Source: Streptomyces glaucescens (GTDB lineage Bacteria > Actinomycetota > Actinomycetes > Streptomycetales > Streptomycetaceae). Taken from it: a stretch of 64,000 bases of DNA. The notes below the pieces were generated by a model. It did no database searches, was not told the DNA's origin, and saw nothing but the letters and a program-made list of their open reading frames with translations. The stretch is taken from assembly GCF_000761215.1 (NCBI RefSeq), contig NZ_CP009438.1:6366501-6430500 (forward strand). Direction: 5' to 3'. Shown here piece by piece: positions 1 through 7,163 of the stretch (position 1 is its first letter; each line of letters begins with the position of its first letter). The position numbers and the translations under genes are program-made.

Positions 1-104
1 CCGCGCGGCGCCGCCGGGCCGCGCTCGACGGCTGGGCCACCACCGCCCGGTCCCTGGCCGGCGTACTGAGCCGGCTCCCCGGCGAACCACGGAGGGCTGC
101 ATGA
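1..104 (+). CDS. C-terminal end of an upstream gene (partial, possibly a glycosyltransferase)
   Basis: An open frame enters from the left edge (codons in phase from base 3) and stops with TGA at 102-104. The last 33 residues are Arg/Ala/Leu rich and end ...LSRLPGEPRRAA. The stop overlaps the ATG of the next gene in an ATGA, so the two are almost certainly translationally coupled. The visible piece is too short to assign a family. From memory, glycosyltransferase genes sit beside the equivalent methyltransferase in other streptomycetes, so that is a weak guess only. Confidence 0.55.
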   Translation, partial: ARRRRAALDGWATTARSLAGVLSRLPGEPRRAA

Positions 105-1141
105 ACGACACGGGTACGACGGCGCAGCGGGGCGGTGGCATCCCGGCGCAGCCGGAGGCGGGGGCGGCGACGCCCCCGGCACCCCGGGAGGCGGCGACCG
201 TGACGGTCCCGGCCGCCGGGGTGATCCCCGGTGCGGGGCCCACCGAACGCCCCGGCGAGCGGCGCACCGTACGCCTGAGGGAGAGCGGCCAGGGCGGCGA
301 GGCCGACGAGCCGCCGCGTTACGCGCCCCAGTGGCTGGAGCTGCGGGAGTCCGCCGACGCGGCGGCGCGGGCGGCGGAGCTGGTGGATCCGCTGCGGATC
401 CGGCTGGCCAACCTGCCCCGGCGCGGCGGCGGACTCGTGGTGCACGACCTGGGCTGCGGCACCGGCTCGATGGGCCGCTGGCTCGCGCCGCGGCTGGACG
501 GCGCCCAGCACTGGGTGCTGCACGACCGCGACCCCTACCTGCTGCACTTCGCCGCCGTGGCCTCCCCGCGCGCCGCGGCCGACGGCAGCCGGGTGACCGT
601 CGAGACCCGGCGCGGCGACATCGCCCGGCTCACCCCGGACGCCCTCGCCGGCGCCTCCCTCGTCACGGCGTCGGCGCTGCTGGACGTCCTCACCGGCGCG
701 GAGGTCGAGGCGCTCGCCGCCGCCTGCGCGGGGGCCGGATGCCCGGCCCTGCTGACGCTGTCCGTGGCCGGCCGGGTCGAACTCACCCCGCACGACCCGC
801 TGGACGCGGAGATCACCGAGGCGTTCAACGCCCATCAGCGGCGCTCCGGGCTGCTCGGCCCGGACGCGGTCACCGCGGCGTGCGCGGCGTTCGCCGCGCG
901 GGGGGCGACGGTGCGGGTGCGGCCGAGCCCCTGGCGGCTCGGGCCCGGTGACCCCGAGCTGACGGCGCAGTGGCTGCGCGGCTGGGTGGGCGCCGCCGTC
1001 GAACAGCGCCCTGGCCTGGCGGCGCGTGCCGGGAAGTACCTGGCGGCGCGGCTCGCGGCCTGCGCGGCGGGGGAGTTGCGGGTCACGGTCCACCACAGCG
1101 ACCTGCTGGCGCTGTGCCGCCCGGCCGGCGCGGCCTCGTGA
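101..1141 (+). CDS. class I SAM-dependent methyltransferase
   Basis: A 346-residue protein. The first ~70 residues are Gly/Ala/Pro rich and look disordered. A Rossmann-type methyltransferase domain follows, with the SAM-binding glycine loop (DLGCGTGSMG) at about residues 116-125 and the acidic DRDP segment at the next strand, as in class I enzymes. The substrate cannot be read from the sequence. The start is set by the ATGA overlap with the preceding gene and an upstream GGAGGG. The stop TGA overlaps the GTG of the next gene. Three coupled genes in a row suggest one biosynthetic operon, which lies beside the FAPy-type GTP cyclohydrolase II, so a modified nucleoside, pterin-like or glycosylated small molecule is a reasonable guess for the substrate. 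Confidence 0.82.
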   Translation: MNDTGTTAQRGGGIPAQPEAGAATPPAPREAATVTVPAAGVIPGAGPTERPGERRTVRLRESGQGGEADEPPRYAPQWLELRESADAAARAAELVDPLRIRLANLPRRGGGLVVHDLGCGTGSMGRWLAPRLDGAQHWVLHDRDPYLLHFAAVASPRAAADGSRVTVETRRGDIARLTPDALAGASLVTASALLDVLTGAEVEALAAACAGAGCPALLTLSVAGRVELTPHDPLDAEITEAFNAHQRRSGLLGPDAVTAACAAFAARGATVRVRPSPWRLGPGDPELTAQWLRGWVGAAVEQRPGLAARAGKYLAARLAACAAGELRVTVHHSDLLALCRPAGAAS

Positions 1142-2328
1142 GGACGTTCCGCGCGGTGCGAACCCGGCTCGGCGCGATCGCCGGCGTGACGCTCCTCGCC
1201 GTTCTCCTCTGGCGGCTGGGCACCGGCGTCTTCCTGGGCGGACTGCGGCGGATCGACGGGCCCGCGGTGCTCGCGGCGGCCGGGATCGGCCTGGTCACGA
1301 CGGCGTTCAGCGCCTGGCGCTGGCAGCTGGTGGCCCGCGCCCTCGGGATCCGGCTGCCGTACGGGCCGGCGCTCGCGGGCTACTACCGGGCGCTGTTCCT
1401 GAACGCGGCCCTGCCCGGCGGAGTCGTCGGCGATGTGCACCGGGCGGTGCGGCACGGCGGCGGCGCCGGGGATCTCGGCCGGGGGGTGCGGGCGGTGGTG
1501 CTCGAACGGGCCGCCGGGCAGGTGGTGCTGGCGGTGGCGGGCGCGGGCATCCTGCTGACCGTGCCGTCGCCGGTGCGGACGCAGGTCCGCCAGTTCGCCC
1601 CGCCGGTGGCGCTGGCCGTGCTGGGTGTGGCGGCGATCGCTCTCGCCCTGTGGCCGGACCGGGGCCCGCGGGCCCGTGGCCGGGTGCTGGGCGCGGAGGT
1701 GCGCGCGGCACTGCTGTCCCGCCGCTCCGGGCCCGGCGTCGTCGTCGCGTCCGTCGTGGTCCTGGCCGGGCATGTCGCGCTGTTCCTGCTGGCCGCGCGG
1801 GTGGTGGGCAGCGACGCCTCCGCGGTGGCGCTGCTTCCGCTGGCGGTGCTCGCCCTGCTCGCCATGAGCGTGCCGTTCAACGTCGGCGGCTGGGGGCCCC
1901 GGGAGGGCGCCACCGCGTGGGCGTTCGGGGCCGCCGGACTGGGTGCGGGCAACGGTCTCGCGGTCGCCGTCGTCTACGGTGTGCTGGGCTTCGCCGCGAG
2001 CCTGCCGGGGCTGCTGGTGCTCGCCGCCCGCTGGGGGACGTCCCCACGGGCGGCGGCGGGTACGGCGGGCGGGGAAGCCGCGTCCGCCGTACCGGAGCCG
2101 GAACCCGGGCCCGCGGGCGGTCACACCCGTTCCGGCGGCACGTCCTGCACGACCCGCACGTCCGGCACCACCCGCACGTCCCGCACAACCCGCACGTCCC
2201 GTTCGTCTTCCTCGGAGGTGAGCAGCGTGAAATACGCGGCGAAGGAATCCACCAGACTCGCCAGCAGTTCCTTCCCCTTTTCCGCGGTGCCCAGGGAGGG
2301 CCTGCCGATGACACCGGAATCGGTGTAG
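1138..2328 (+). CDS. UPF0104 / lysylphosphatidylglycerol synthase-type membrane protein
   Basis: A 396-residue polytopic membrane protein with about eight hydrophobic segments. It has the family hallmarks of the UPF0104 (AglD/MprF N-domain, flippase-like) group: FxxWRWQL near residue 55-65, an ALPGGVVGD segment, an ERAAGQ segment and the FNVGGWGPREG motif in the C-terminal half. Members are thought to move or modify lipid-linked or glycosylated substrates; no catalytic synthase domain is attached. The GTG start overlaps the methyltransferase stop by 4 bp. The last ~70 residues are a hydrophilic Thr/Arg/Ser tail translated from an 18-bp tandem repeat, and they overlap the 3' end of the opposing creatininase gene by about 200 bp. 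The real C-terminus may therefore be less conserved than the rest. Confidence 0.8.
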   Translation: MRTFRAVRTRLGAIAGVTLLAVLLWRLGTGVFLGGLRRIDGPAVLAAAGIGLVTTAFSAWRWQLVARALGIRLPYGPALAGYYRALFLNAALPGGVVGDVHRAVRHGGGAGDLGRGVRAVVLERAAGQVVLAVAGAGILLTVPSPVRTQVRQFAPPVALAVLGVAAIALALWPDRGPRARGRVLGAEVRAALLSRRSGPGVVVASVVVLAGHVALFLLAARVVGSDASAVALLPLAVLALLAMSVPFNVGGWGPREGATAWAFGAAGLGAGNGLAVAVVYGVLGFAASLPGLLVLAARWGTSPRAAAGTAGGEAASAVPEPEPGPAGGHTRSGGTSCTTRTSGTTRTSRTTRTSRSSSSEVSSVKYAAKESTRLASSSFPFSAVPREGLPMTPESV

Positions 2329-2939
2329 GCGGACATACCGGTGGTGAGCAGATGACGCCGGTCGTCGGCGAGGAAATCGGCGGTCTCATATCCGGGCCGG
2401 ACCGATTCGGGATGGGTGTGCAGCAGGATGGAGGTCTCTGTCTCCCCCGCGTGCATGTCGCTTTGCAGGGAGGTCTCCACCCCGGCCCGTTCGCGTGCCG
2501 CCTCCCAGTCTTCCGGGGCGGGGAACAGCGCCATGCGCTCGCCGCGCGCGGTGGCCTCCTGGACGGCGTTGCCCAGGACGTAGTTGCCGCCGTGCCCGTT
2601 GACGAGCACCAGCGCCCCGATGCCGGAGCGGCGCAGCGAGTCGGCGATGTCCCGTACCACCGCGTGCAGGGTCACCGCGGAGATGCTGACGGTTCCCGGC
2701 CAGTCCGCGTGCTCGTGCGAGCAGGACACGGTCACCGGGGGCAGCAGGTGCACCGGGTACGCGGCGGCGATGTCCCGGGCGACGGCGCAGGCGACGAGCG
2801 TGTCGGTGGCCAGCGGGAGGTACGGGCCGTGCTGCTCGAAGCTCCCGACCGGGAGGACGGCGACCTGCCGCGGCGCACCGGCCGCCCGCGCGCGTACGTC
2901 CTCCGTCGTGTCCGCCGGAAACAGACCGGAACCACTCAT
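2121..2939 (-). CDS. creatininase-family amidohydrolase, possible FAPy deformylase
   Basis: A 272-residue creatininase-fold protein. Visible metal-site motifs are GSFEQHGPYLPLATDT near the N-terminus, SHEHADWPGTVSI, VNGHGGN, and a late MHAGETETS. The family includes creatininase, MftE and archaeal ArfB, the deformylase that removes the formyl group from FAPy in riboflavin/F420 synthesis. The divergent neighbour is a GTP cyclohydrolase II paralog predicted to release FAPy, which makes a FAPy deformylase the preferred hypothesis. The start ATG is preceded by GTGAGA and lies only 39 bp from the start of the cyclohydrolase gene. The last ~20 residues are repeats of VRDVRVVxD encoded by an 18-bp minisatellite; they are not part of the fold and overlap the opposing membrane-protein gene. 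Family assignment is firm, the substrate is inferred. Confidence 0.88.
   Translation of the reverse strand: MSGSGLFPADTTEDVRARAAGAPRQVAVLPVGSFEQHGPYLPLATDTLVACAVARDIAAAYPVHLLPPVTVSCSHEHADWPGTVSISAVTLHAVVRDIADSLRRSGIGALVLVNGHGGNYVLGNAVQEATARGERMALFPAPEDWEAARERAGVETSLQSDMHAGETETSILLHTHPESVRPGYETADFLADDRRHLLTTGMSAYTDSGVIGRPSLGTAEKGKELLASLVDSFAAYFTLLTSEEDERDVRVVRDVRVVPDVRVVQDVPPERV
2141..2201. repeat. 18-bp tandem repeat (about 3.4 copies) inside overlapping convergent genes
   Basis: Units begin at 2141, 2159, 2177 and (partial) 2195, each reading CGTCCxGCACxACCCGCA with one or two changes. The array encodes a TRTS repeat at the C-terminus of the plus-strand membrane protein and a VRVVxD repeat at the C-terminus of the minus-strand creatininase. 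Unit length is a multiple of three, so copy-number change keeps both frames open. Confidence 0.85.
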
Positions 2940-2978
2940 ATTCTCACGGCCTTTCGACTCTGATTGGGAAGTCAGATC

Positions 2979-3638
2979 ATGACAGAGAACCTCGGCGTCA
3001 TCGGTGGCAAGTCGGCTCGTCGCACCGGTGTGGAACGCGTGGTGAATGCCCCGCTGCCCACCGTGTACGGACCGTTCCAGGCGATCGGATATCTCGACCA
3101 CGACCGCGGTGAGGAGCAAGTGGCCCTGGTGCACGGCGATCTCGGCGCCGACCGGGTGCTCACCCGGCTGCATTCCGAGTGTCTGACCGGAGACGCGTTC
3201 GGCTCGCGGCACTGCGAATGCGGCGACCAGCTCGCGTCGGCAATGCGCGCGGTGACCGCCGAAGGGGCCGGTGTGGTCGTCTACTTGAGAGGGCACGAGG
3301 GCCGCGGCATCGGACTGCTGGGCAAGCTGCGGGCGATGGCGTTGCAGGCGGAGGGGCTGGACACGGTCGAGGCGAACGTGGCGCTCGGCCTGCCGGTGGA
3401 CGCCCGGGACTACGGGGTCGCCGCCGGGATCCTCCAGGACCTGGGGGTGCGTTCGGTGCGGCTGATGTCCAACAACCCGCGCAAGCGGGAGGCGTTGGTG
3501 CGGCACGGCATACAGGTCGACGAGCAGGTCCCGCTGCTCATCCCCCCGTGCGAGAACAACATCACGTATCTGCGCACGAAGCGGGAACGGCTGGACCACC
3601 ACCTGCCCCATCTGGACGCGGTGGCGCACTGGTCCTGA
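2979..3638 (+). CDS. GTP cyclohydrolase II paralog of the FAPy-releasing type (Met at the catalytic Tyr position)
   Basis: A 219-residue GTP cyclohydrolase II. The zinc cysteines C68, C79 and C81 are present (HSECLTGDAFGSRHCECG), as are the GHEGRGIGLL loop and the SNNPRK nucleotide segment. Canonical enzymes (E. coli Y105) have KIRAY; here it reads KLRAM, with Met at residue 120 counted from the ATG at 2979. Published work on the three S. coelicolor paralogs showed that the one with Met120 (SCO6655) stops at the formylated pyrimidine FAPy instead of deformylating it. This gene matches that one in residue and neighbourhood. The chosen ATG has GGGAAG 7 bp upstream; a TTG 15 bp earlier lacks a good ribosome site. 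The divergent creatininase-family gene could finish the deformylation. This is not the housekeeping riboflavin enzyme. Confidence 0.92.
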   Translation: MTENLGVIGGKSARRTGVERVVNAPLPTVYGPFQAIGYLDHDRGEEQVALVHGDLGADRVLTRLHSECLTGDAFGSRHCECGDQLASAMRAVTAEGAGVVVYLRGHEGRGIGLLGKLRAMALQAEGLDTVEANVALGLPVDARDYGVAAGILQDLGVRSVRLMSNNPRKREALVRHGIQVDEQVPLLIPPCENNITYLRTKRERLDHHLPHLDAVAHWS

Positions 3639-3708
3639 CGGCGGCCCCCGTCCGCCGGGCGCAGGGCGGCCCCCGGGCCGGCCGGCGCCCGGCCGGTCCC
3701 GCCCCGGG

Positions 3709-4962
3709 CTACCGGGGCGCCGGCCGGGACCGGGGGACGAGCGTCTCGTGGACCAGCCGCTTGAGGTCCGGGTAGACGGTGTGCGAGCGGCGCGGACGCA
3801 GCTGGGTCAGGAACTGCACGGTCAGGTCGCGGCCCGGATCGACCCAGAACGTCGTCGTGGCCACCCCGCTCCAGCCGAACGTGCCGAGCCCGGACGGCGC
3901 CTGGGTGCGGGACGGGTCGATCACCACCGACACGCCGAGACCGAAGCCGACGCCCTCGTTGCCGGGGGTGTCGTGGGCGGGACGGCTGCCGAAGGAGCGC
4001 AGGTCGGCGCCGCCGGGCAACTGGTTGGCGGTCATCAGGCCGACGGTCCGCGGCGCGAGCAGCCGTACGCCGTCCAGCTCCCCGCGGCGGCGCAGCATCT
4101 CCATGAACCGGTGGATGTCGTAGGCGCTCGCCACCAGACCGCCGCTGCCGGACAGGAACCGCGGCCGGCCGCGCAGCGGCAGCCCGGGCACCGGTTCGAT
4201 GCCGTCGCCGTCCTCCCTCTCGCCGTACAGCTCGGCGAGCCGCCCCGCCTGTTCGCCGGTGACCTGGAACCCGGCGTCCGGCATGCCGAGCGGCCGGAAG
4301 ATCCGCTCGGCGAAGAACGCGTCCAGCGGCCGCCCCGAGACCACCTCGACGATCCGGCCCAGCACATTGCTGGCCACCGAGTAGTTCCACTGGGTGCCCG
4401 GCTCGAACTGGAGCGGCATCCGCGCGTACACCTCGACCGTGCCCGCCAGGTCGGTGCCGGGCGCCACCGACGAGTGCAGACCGGCGTCCCGGTAGAGGGC
4501 GTCGACCGGATGGGAGTGGTAGAAGGCGAACGTCAGGCCCGCGGTGTGGGTCATCAGATGGCGGATGCGTATCGGTCCCCGGGCAGGGCGGGTACGGACC
4601 TCCGCACCGGAGCCCTCGACGTGCACGCGGGCGTCGGCGAACTCCGGCAGGTACCGGGCGACCGGGTCGTCGAGCGCCAGCCGGCCCTCCTCCATGAGCA
4701 GCAGCGCGGCCACCGCGGTCACCGGCTTCGTCATCGAGTAGATCCGCCACAGGGTGTCCGGCGTCACGGGCAGTCCGGCGGCGATGTCGCGGTGCCCGTA
4801 CGTGGTGAGGTGGGCGACCCGGCCGCCGCGCGCGACGGCGACGAGGAAGCCCGGCAGCCGTCCCTCGTCCACCTGGCGGGCGAAGTGCCGGTCCAGCCGG
4901 TCCAGCGCCCCCGCGTCGAGCCCCGCCTCCTCCGGCTCGACCTCTTGTCGCAGCTGTGCCAT
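3709..4962 (-). CDS. serine hydrolase of the beta-lactamase class C / esterase family
   Basis: A 417-residue protein with the class C-type serine motif SMTK at residues 76-79 and a conserved HTAGLT segment near 139-144. A YSVAS segment near 194 sits at the place of the family's Tyr motif. There is no signal peptide, which favours a cytoplasmic esterase or D-aminopeptidase-like enzyme over a secreted beta-lactamase. The start has a strong GGAGGAG ribosome site 6 bp upstream. The gene converges on the GTP cyclohydrolase gene with a 70-bp GC-rich gap and shows no obvious operon partner. The substrate is unknown; EstB-like esterases are the nearest functional class. Confidence 0.85.
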   Translation of the reverse strand: MAQLRQEVEPEEAGLDAGALDRLDRHFARQVDEGRLPGFLVAVARGGRVAHLTTYGHRDIAAGLPVTPDTLWRIYSMTKPVTAVAALLLMEEGRLALDDPVARYLPEFADARVHVEGSGAEVRTRPARGPIRIRHLMTHTAGLTFAFYHSHPVDALYRDAGLHSSVAPGTDLAGTVEVYARMPLQFEPGTQWNYSVASNVLGRIVEVVSGRPLDAFFAERIFRPLGMPDAGFQVTGEQAGRLAELYGEREDGDGIEPVPGLPLRGRPRFLSGSGGLVASAYDIHRFMEMLRRRGELDGVRLLAPRTVGLMTANQLPGGADLRSFGSRPAHDTPGNEGVGFGLGVSVVIDPSRTQAPSGLGTFGWSGVATTTFWVDPGRDLTVQFLTQLRPRRSHTVYPDLKRLVHETLVPRSRPAPR

Positions 4963-5028
4963 CGCTCTCCTCCGATCGCGTTCACCGAGGTGCGATCGGG
5001 CATACCCCCGTGCGGATGCCCTCAGACC

Positions 5029-6444
5029 TCATCGTCGCGCGGGACGCGGCCCGGGGCCCGTCCTGACGTGCGTGCCCGCGGGTGTCTCCGGGACCTTCCC
5101 GCCCGCCCTCCCCGGCAGTGCGCCGCCGAGCACCGCGCCGAGCGCCGCGACCGCGGCGAGTGCCGGCAGGGCGGCGCGCGGGGAGCCCGCGGCGACCAGC
5201 AGGGCCGCCGCGGCCACCCCGAGCACGGGGCCGATGTTCAGCGCGGTCTGCTGGAGGCCGCCGGCCACGCCCGCCGACTCCACGGGGGAGTGCCGCACGA
5301 CGACGTGCGTGGCCGCCACCATCACGGTGCCGAAGCCGGCGCCGGCCAGTGCGAACCCGGCGCACAGGGTGAGGGTGCCGGACGCGGTGTACAGCACCGC
5401 GATGCCCGCGGCGAGGGCGAGTGCCGCCACCGTCGTCGTCCGCCGGGCTCCCGCCCGCGGCAGCAGTACGGCGCACACCGGCGCGGCGGCGATCATCAGC
5501 ACGGCCAGCGGCAGGCTGCGCAGCGCGCTCTGCAGCGGGTCGAGGCCGAGGGTGTCCTGGAGCAGGTAGACGCAGCAGAACACGGCGCCGTGCAGGGCGG
5601 CGGAGGCGGTGACCAGCATGCCGAGCGCGGAACGGATCGCCGGCGGCCGCACGACGGCGGCGGGCAGCAGCGGGCTCGCCGCCCGCCGCTCGTGCCGTAC
5701 GAACGCCGCTCCGGCGACGGCTGCCACGGCGAGGCCCGGTGCCGCGCGGCCCGCCCCGGTGGACTCGGCCAGGGCGGCCAGGGCGTGCACCAGCGCGGCG
5801 AGGGCCAGGGCGAGCAGCAGCGCGCCGGGCAGGTCCAGCGGTACGGCCGTCCGCGGCCGCTCGGGTGTGCCGGCGGCGAGGGCGAGCAGCCCGAACAGCA
5901 GGGCCGGTACGACGTGCAGGAGGAACACCGGCCGCCAGCCCAGTTCCGTCACCAGGGCCCCGCCGAGGACCGGACCCGCGGCGGCGGCCACCCCGATGGC
6001 GGCGGTGCGGACGGCGAGGGGCGCACGCAGCCGGTCCGGGGGGTAGGCGGCGCGCAGCATGCCGAGGGTGGCCGGCTGGAGCAGCGCCCCGAAGACGCCC
6101 TGGGCCACGCGCAGCCCGATCACCCAGCCGATGCCGGGCGCGAGCGCGATGCCGGCCGACGCGGCACCGAAGCCCAGCATGCCCAGGCCGAACAGGCGCC
6201 GGTGCCCGTACCGGTCGCCCAGCCGTCCGGCGAACACCAGCAGCGAGGCCACCGCGATGAGATAGCCCGTGGTGGTCCACTGCACCTGCGTGAAGGAGGC
6301 GTCCAGGTCACGCTGGAGGGTGGGCTGGGCGACGGTCAGGACGGTGCCGTCCAGGGCGACCACCACCGCTCCGGCCACGCTGGCCGCCAGCGTGAGCGGG
6401 CGGCGCGGCGAGCGGTTCGGCGTGGGGCTCACGGGGCGGCTCAC
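5029..6444 (-). CDS. MFS drug efflux transporter (DHA2-like)
   Basis: A 471-residue major facilitator protein. The first segment carries ALDGTVLTVAQPTLQRDL, a pattern typical of the 14-helix drug:proton antiporters, and GRLGDRYGHRR between helices 2 and 3 is the MFS A motif. Roughly 14 hydrophobic stretches are visible. The start chosen is the GTG at 6444, whose GTGA overlaps the stop of the TetR gene; an in-frame GTG four codons later is an alternative. Coupling to TetR implies that the regulator controls this exporter. The drug specificity cannot be read from the sequence. Confidence 0.87.
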   Translation of the reverse strand: MSRPVSPTPNRSPRRPLTLAASVAGAVVVALDGTVLTVAQPTLQRDLDASFTQVQWTTTGYLIAVASLLVFAGRLGDRYGHRRLFGLGMLGFGAASAGIALAPGIGWVIGLRVAQGVFGALLQPATLGMLRAAYPPDRLRAPLAVRTAAIGVAAAAGPVLGGALVTELGWRPVFLLHVVPALLFGLLALAAGTPERPRTAVPLDLPGALLLALALAALVHALAALAESTGAGRAAPGLAVAAVAGAAFVRHERRAASPLLPAAVVRPPAIRSALGMLVTASAALHGAVFCCVYLLQDTLGLDPLQSALRSLPLAVLMIAAAPVCAVLLPRAGARRTTTVAALALAAGIAVLYTASGTLTLCAGFALAGAGFGTVMVAATHVVVRHSPVESAGVAGGLQQTALNIGPVLGVAAAALLVAAGSPRAALPALAAVAALGAVLGGALPGRAGGKVPETPAGTHVRTGPGPRPARR

Positions 6445-7037
6445 CGGGTGGCGCCGGGGCCGAGGTGGGCGTCCAGGACCGTGTCCAGCAGGGGCGTGCG
6501 GTCCTCGCTGCCGGTGGCGAGCTGGAGGCTGCCCCAGCACCACAGCTGGGCGATGCCGTGCAGGTTCGCCCACAGCGCGCCCGCCACGGTCCGGGCGTCG
6601 GCGTCGGGCCGGGCCCGGCCGACCAGGTCCACCAGGATCCGGAAGAGCGGCAGGCTGGTGTCCCGCAGGCCCAGGTGGCCGCTGGCCAGCAGGTCGTGAC
6701 GGAACATCAGCTCGTACATCCCGCGGTTGCCGAGCGCGTAGTCGAGGTAGGCCCGGCTGAGCGCCGCCGCCTGCTCGCGCGGCTCCGCCGTGCCGTCGCA
6801 GGCCGCCAGCGCCTCGCGCGCCCGCTCGCCCAGCGCGTCGAAGCCGCGGCGGGCGATGGCGGACAGCAGTTCCAGGTGGGTGGGGAAGTGGCGGCGCGGT
6901 GCCCCGTGCGAGACCCCGGCCCGGCGGGCGATCTCCCGCAGGGTCAGCGCCTGGGCGCCCTCGGCGGCCACCAGGCCGACGCCGACCTCGACCAGTCGGG
7001 CGCGCAGGCCGGGTCCGGGTTCCTCGGGAATGGTCAT
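6441..7037 (-). CDS. TetR-family repressor of the adjacent MFS exporter
   Basis: A 198-residue TetR regulator. The N-terminal helix-turn-helix (LTLREIARRAGVSHGAPRRHFP) spans roughly residues 31-52, and the C-terminal half resembles the WHG-type ligand domain. It is the first gene of a two-gene operon, with its stop overlapping the GTG of the MFS gene. A promoter with hexamers TAGACA and TAGACA (17-bp spacer) ends 7 bp before the ATG, so the message may be leaderless. The hexamers coincide with GTAGACAC-type half sites, as expected for autoregulation. Confidence 0.87.
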   Translation of the reverse strand: MTIPEEPGPGLRARLVEVGVGLVAAEGAQALTLREIARRAGVSHGAPRRHFPTHLELLSAIARRGFDALGERAREALAACDGTAEPREQAAALSRAYLDYALGNRGMYELMFRHDLLASGHLGLRDTSLPLFRILVDLVGRARPDADARTVAGALWANLHGIAQLWCWGSLQLATGSEDRTPLLDTVLDAHLGPGATR

Positions 7038-7042
7038 GGACC

Positions 7043-7073
7043 GTGTCTACCAGCATCCGTAGACACTGTCTAC
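7043..7073 (-). promoter_or_regulatory. promoter/operator of the TetR-MFS operon
   Basis: On the minus strand, TAGACA (7072-7067) and TAGACA (7049-7044) are separated by 17 bp, fitting -35 and -10 elements. A near-perfect 15-bp palindrome GTAGACACTGTCTAC lies at 7059-7073. A second inverted pair, GTGTCTAC at 7043-7050 and GTAGACAC at 7059-7066, is spaced 8 bp. The predicted start point falls at or next to the TetR ATG. Confidence 0.6.
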
Positions 7074-7163
7074 TCCGGCGTGGACACTGTCTGCCCGGGC
7101 GCGGGCACCGGCTGCCTCAGCGCGGACGCTGCTCTTCGGGCGCGGACACCGTCTGCGCGCGCC
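7060..7163. repeat. degenerate 21-bp tandem array derived from the operator
   Basis: Five consecutive units start at about 7060, 7081, 7102, 7123 and 7143 (lengths 21, 21, 21, 20, 21), with core xGGACACxGTCTGCxCxGGCGC. The first unit is the TetR operator; the last three lie inside the 3' end of the upstream MFS gene. Conservation fades in units 3 and 4. Confidence 0.6.

Noticed and set aside
970..2963. Long extra plus-strand frames over the membrane-protein and creatininase genes
   Set aside because: They are Arg/Gly/Ala-rich shadow frames, out of phase with the third-position GC bias and without domain motifs.
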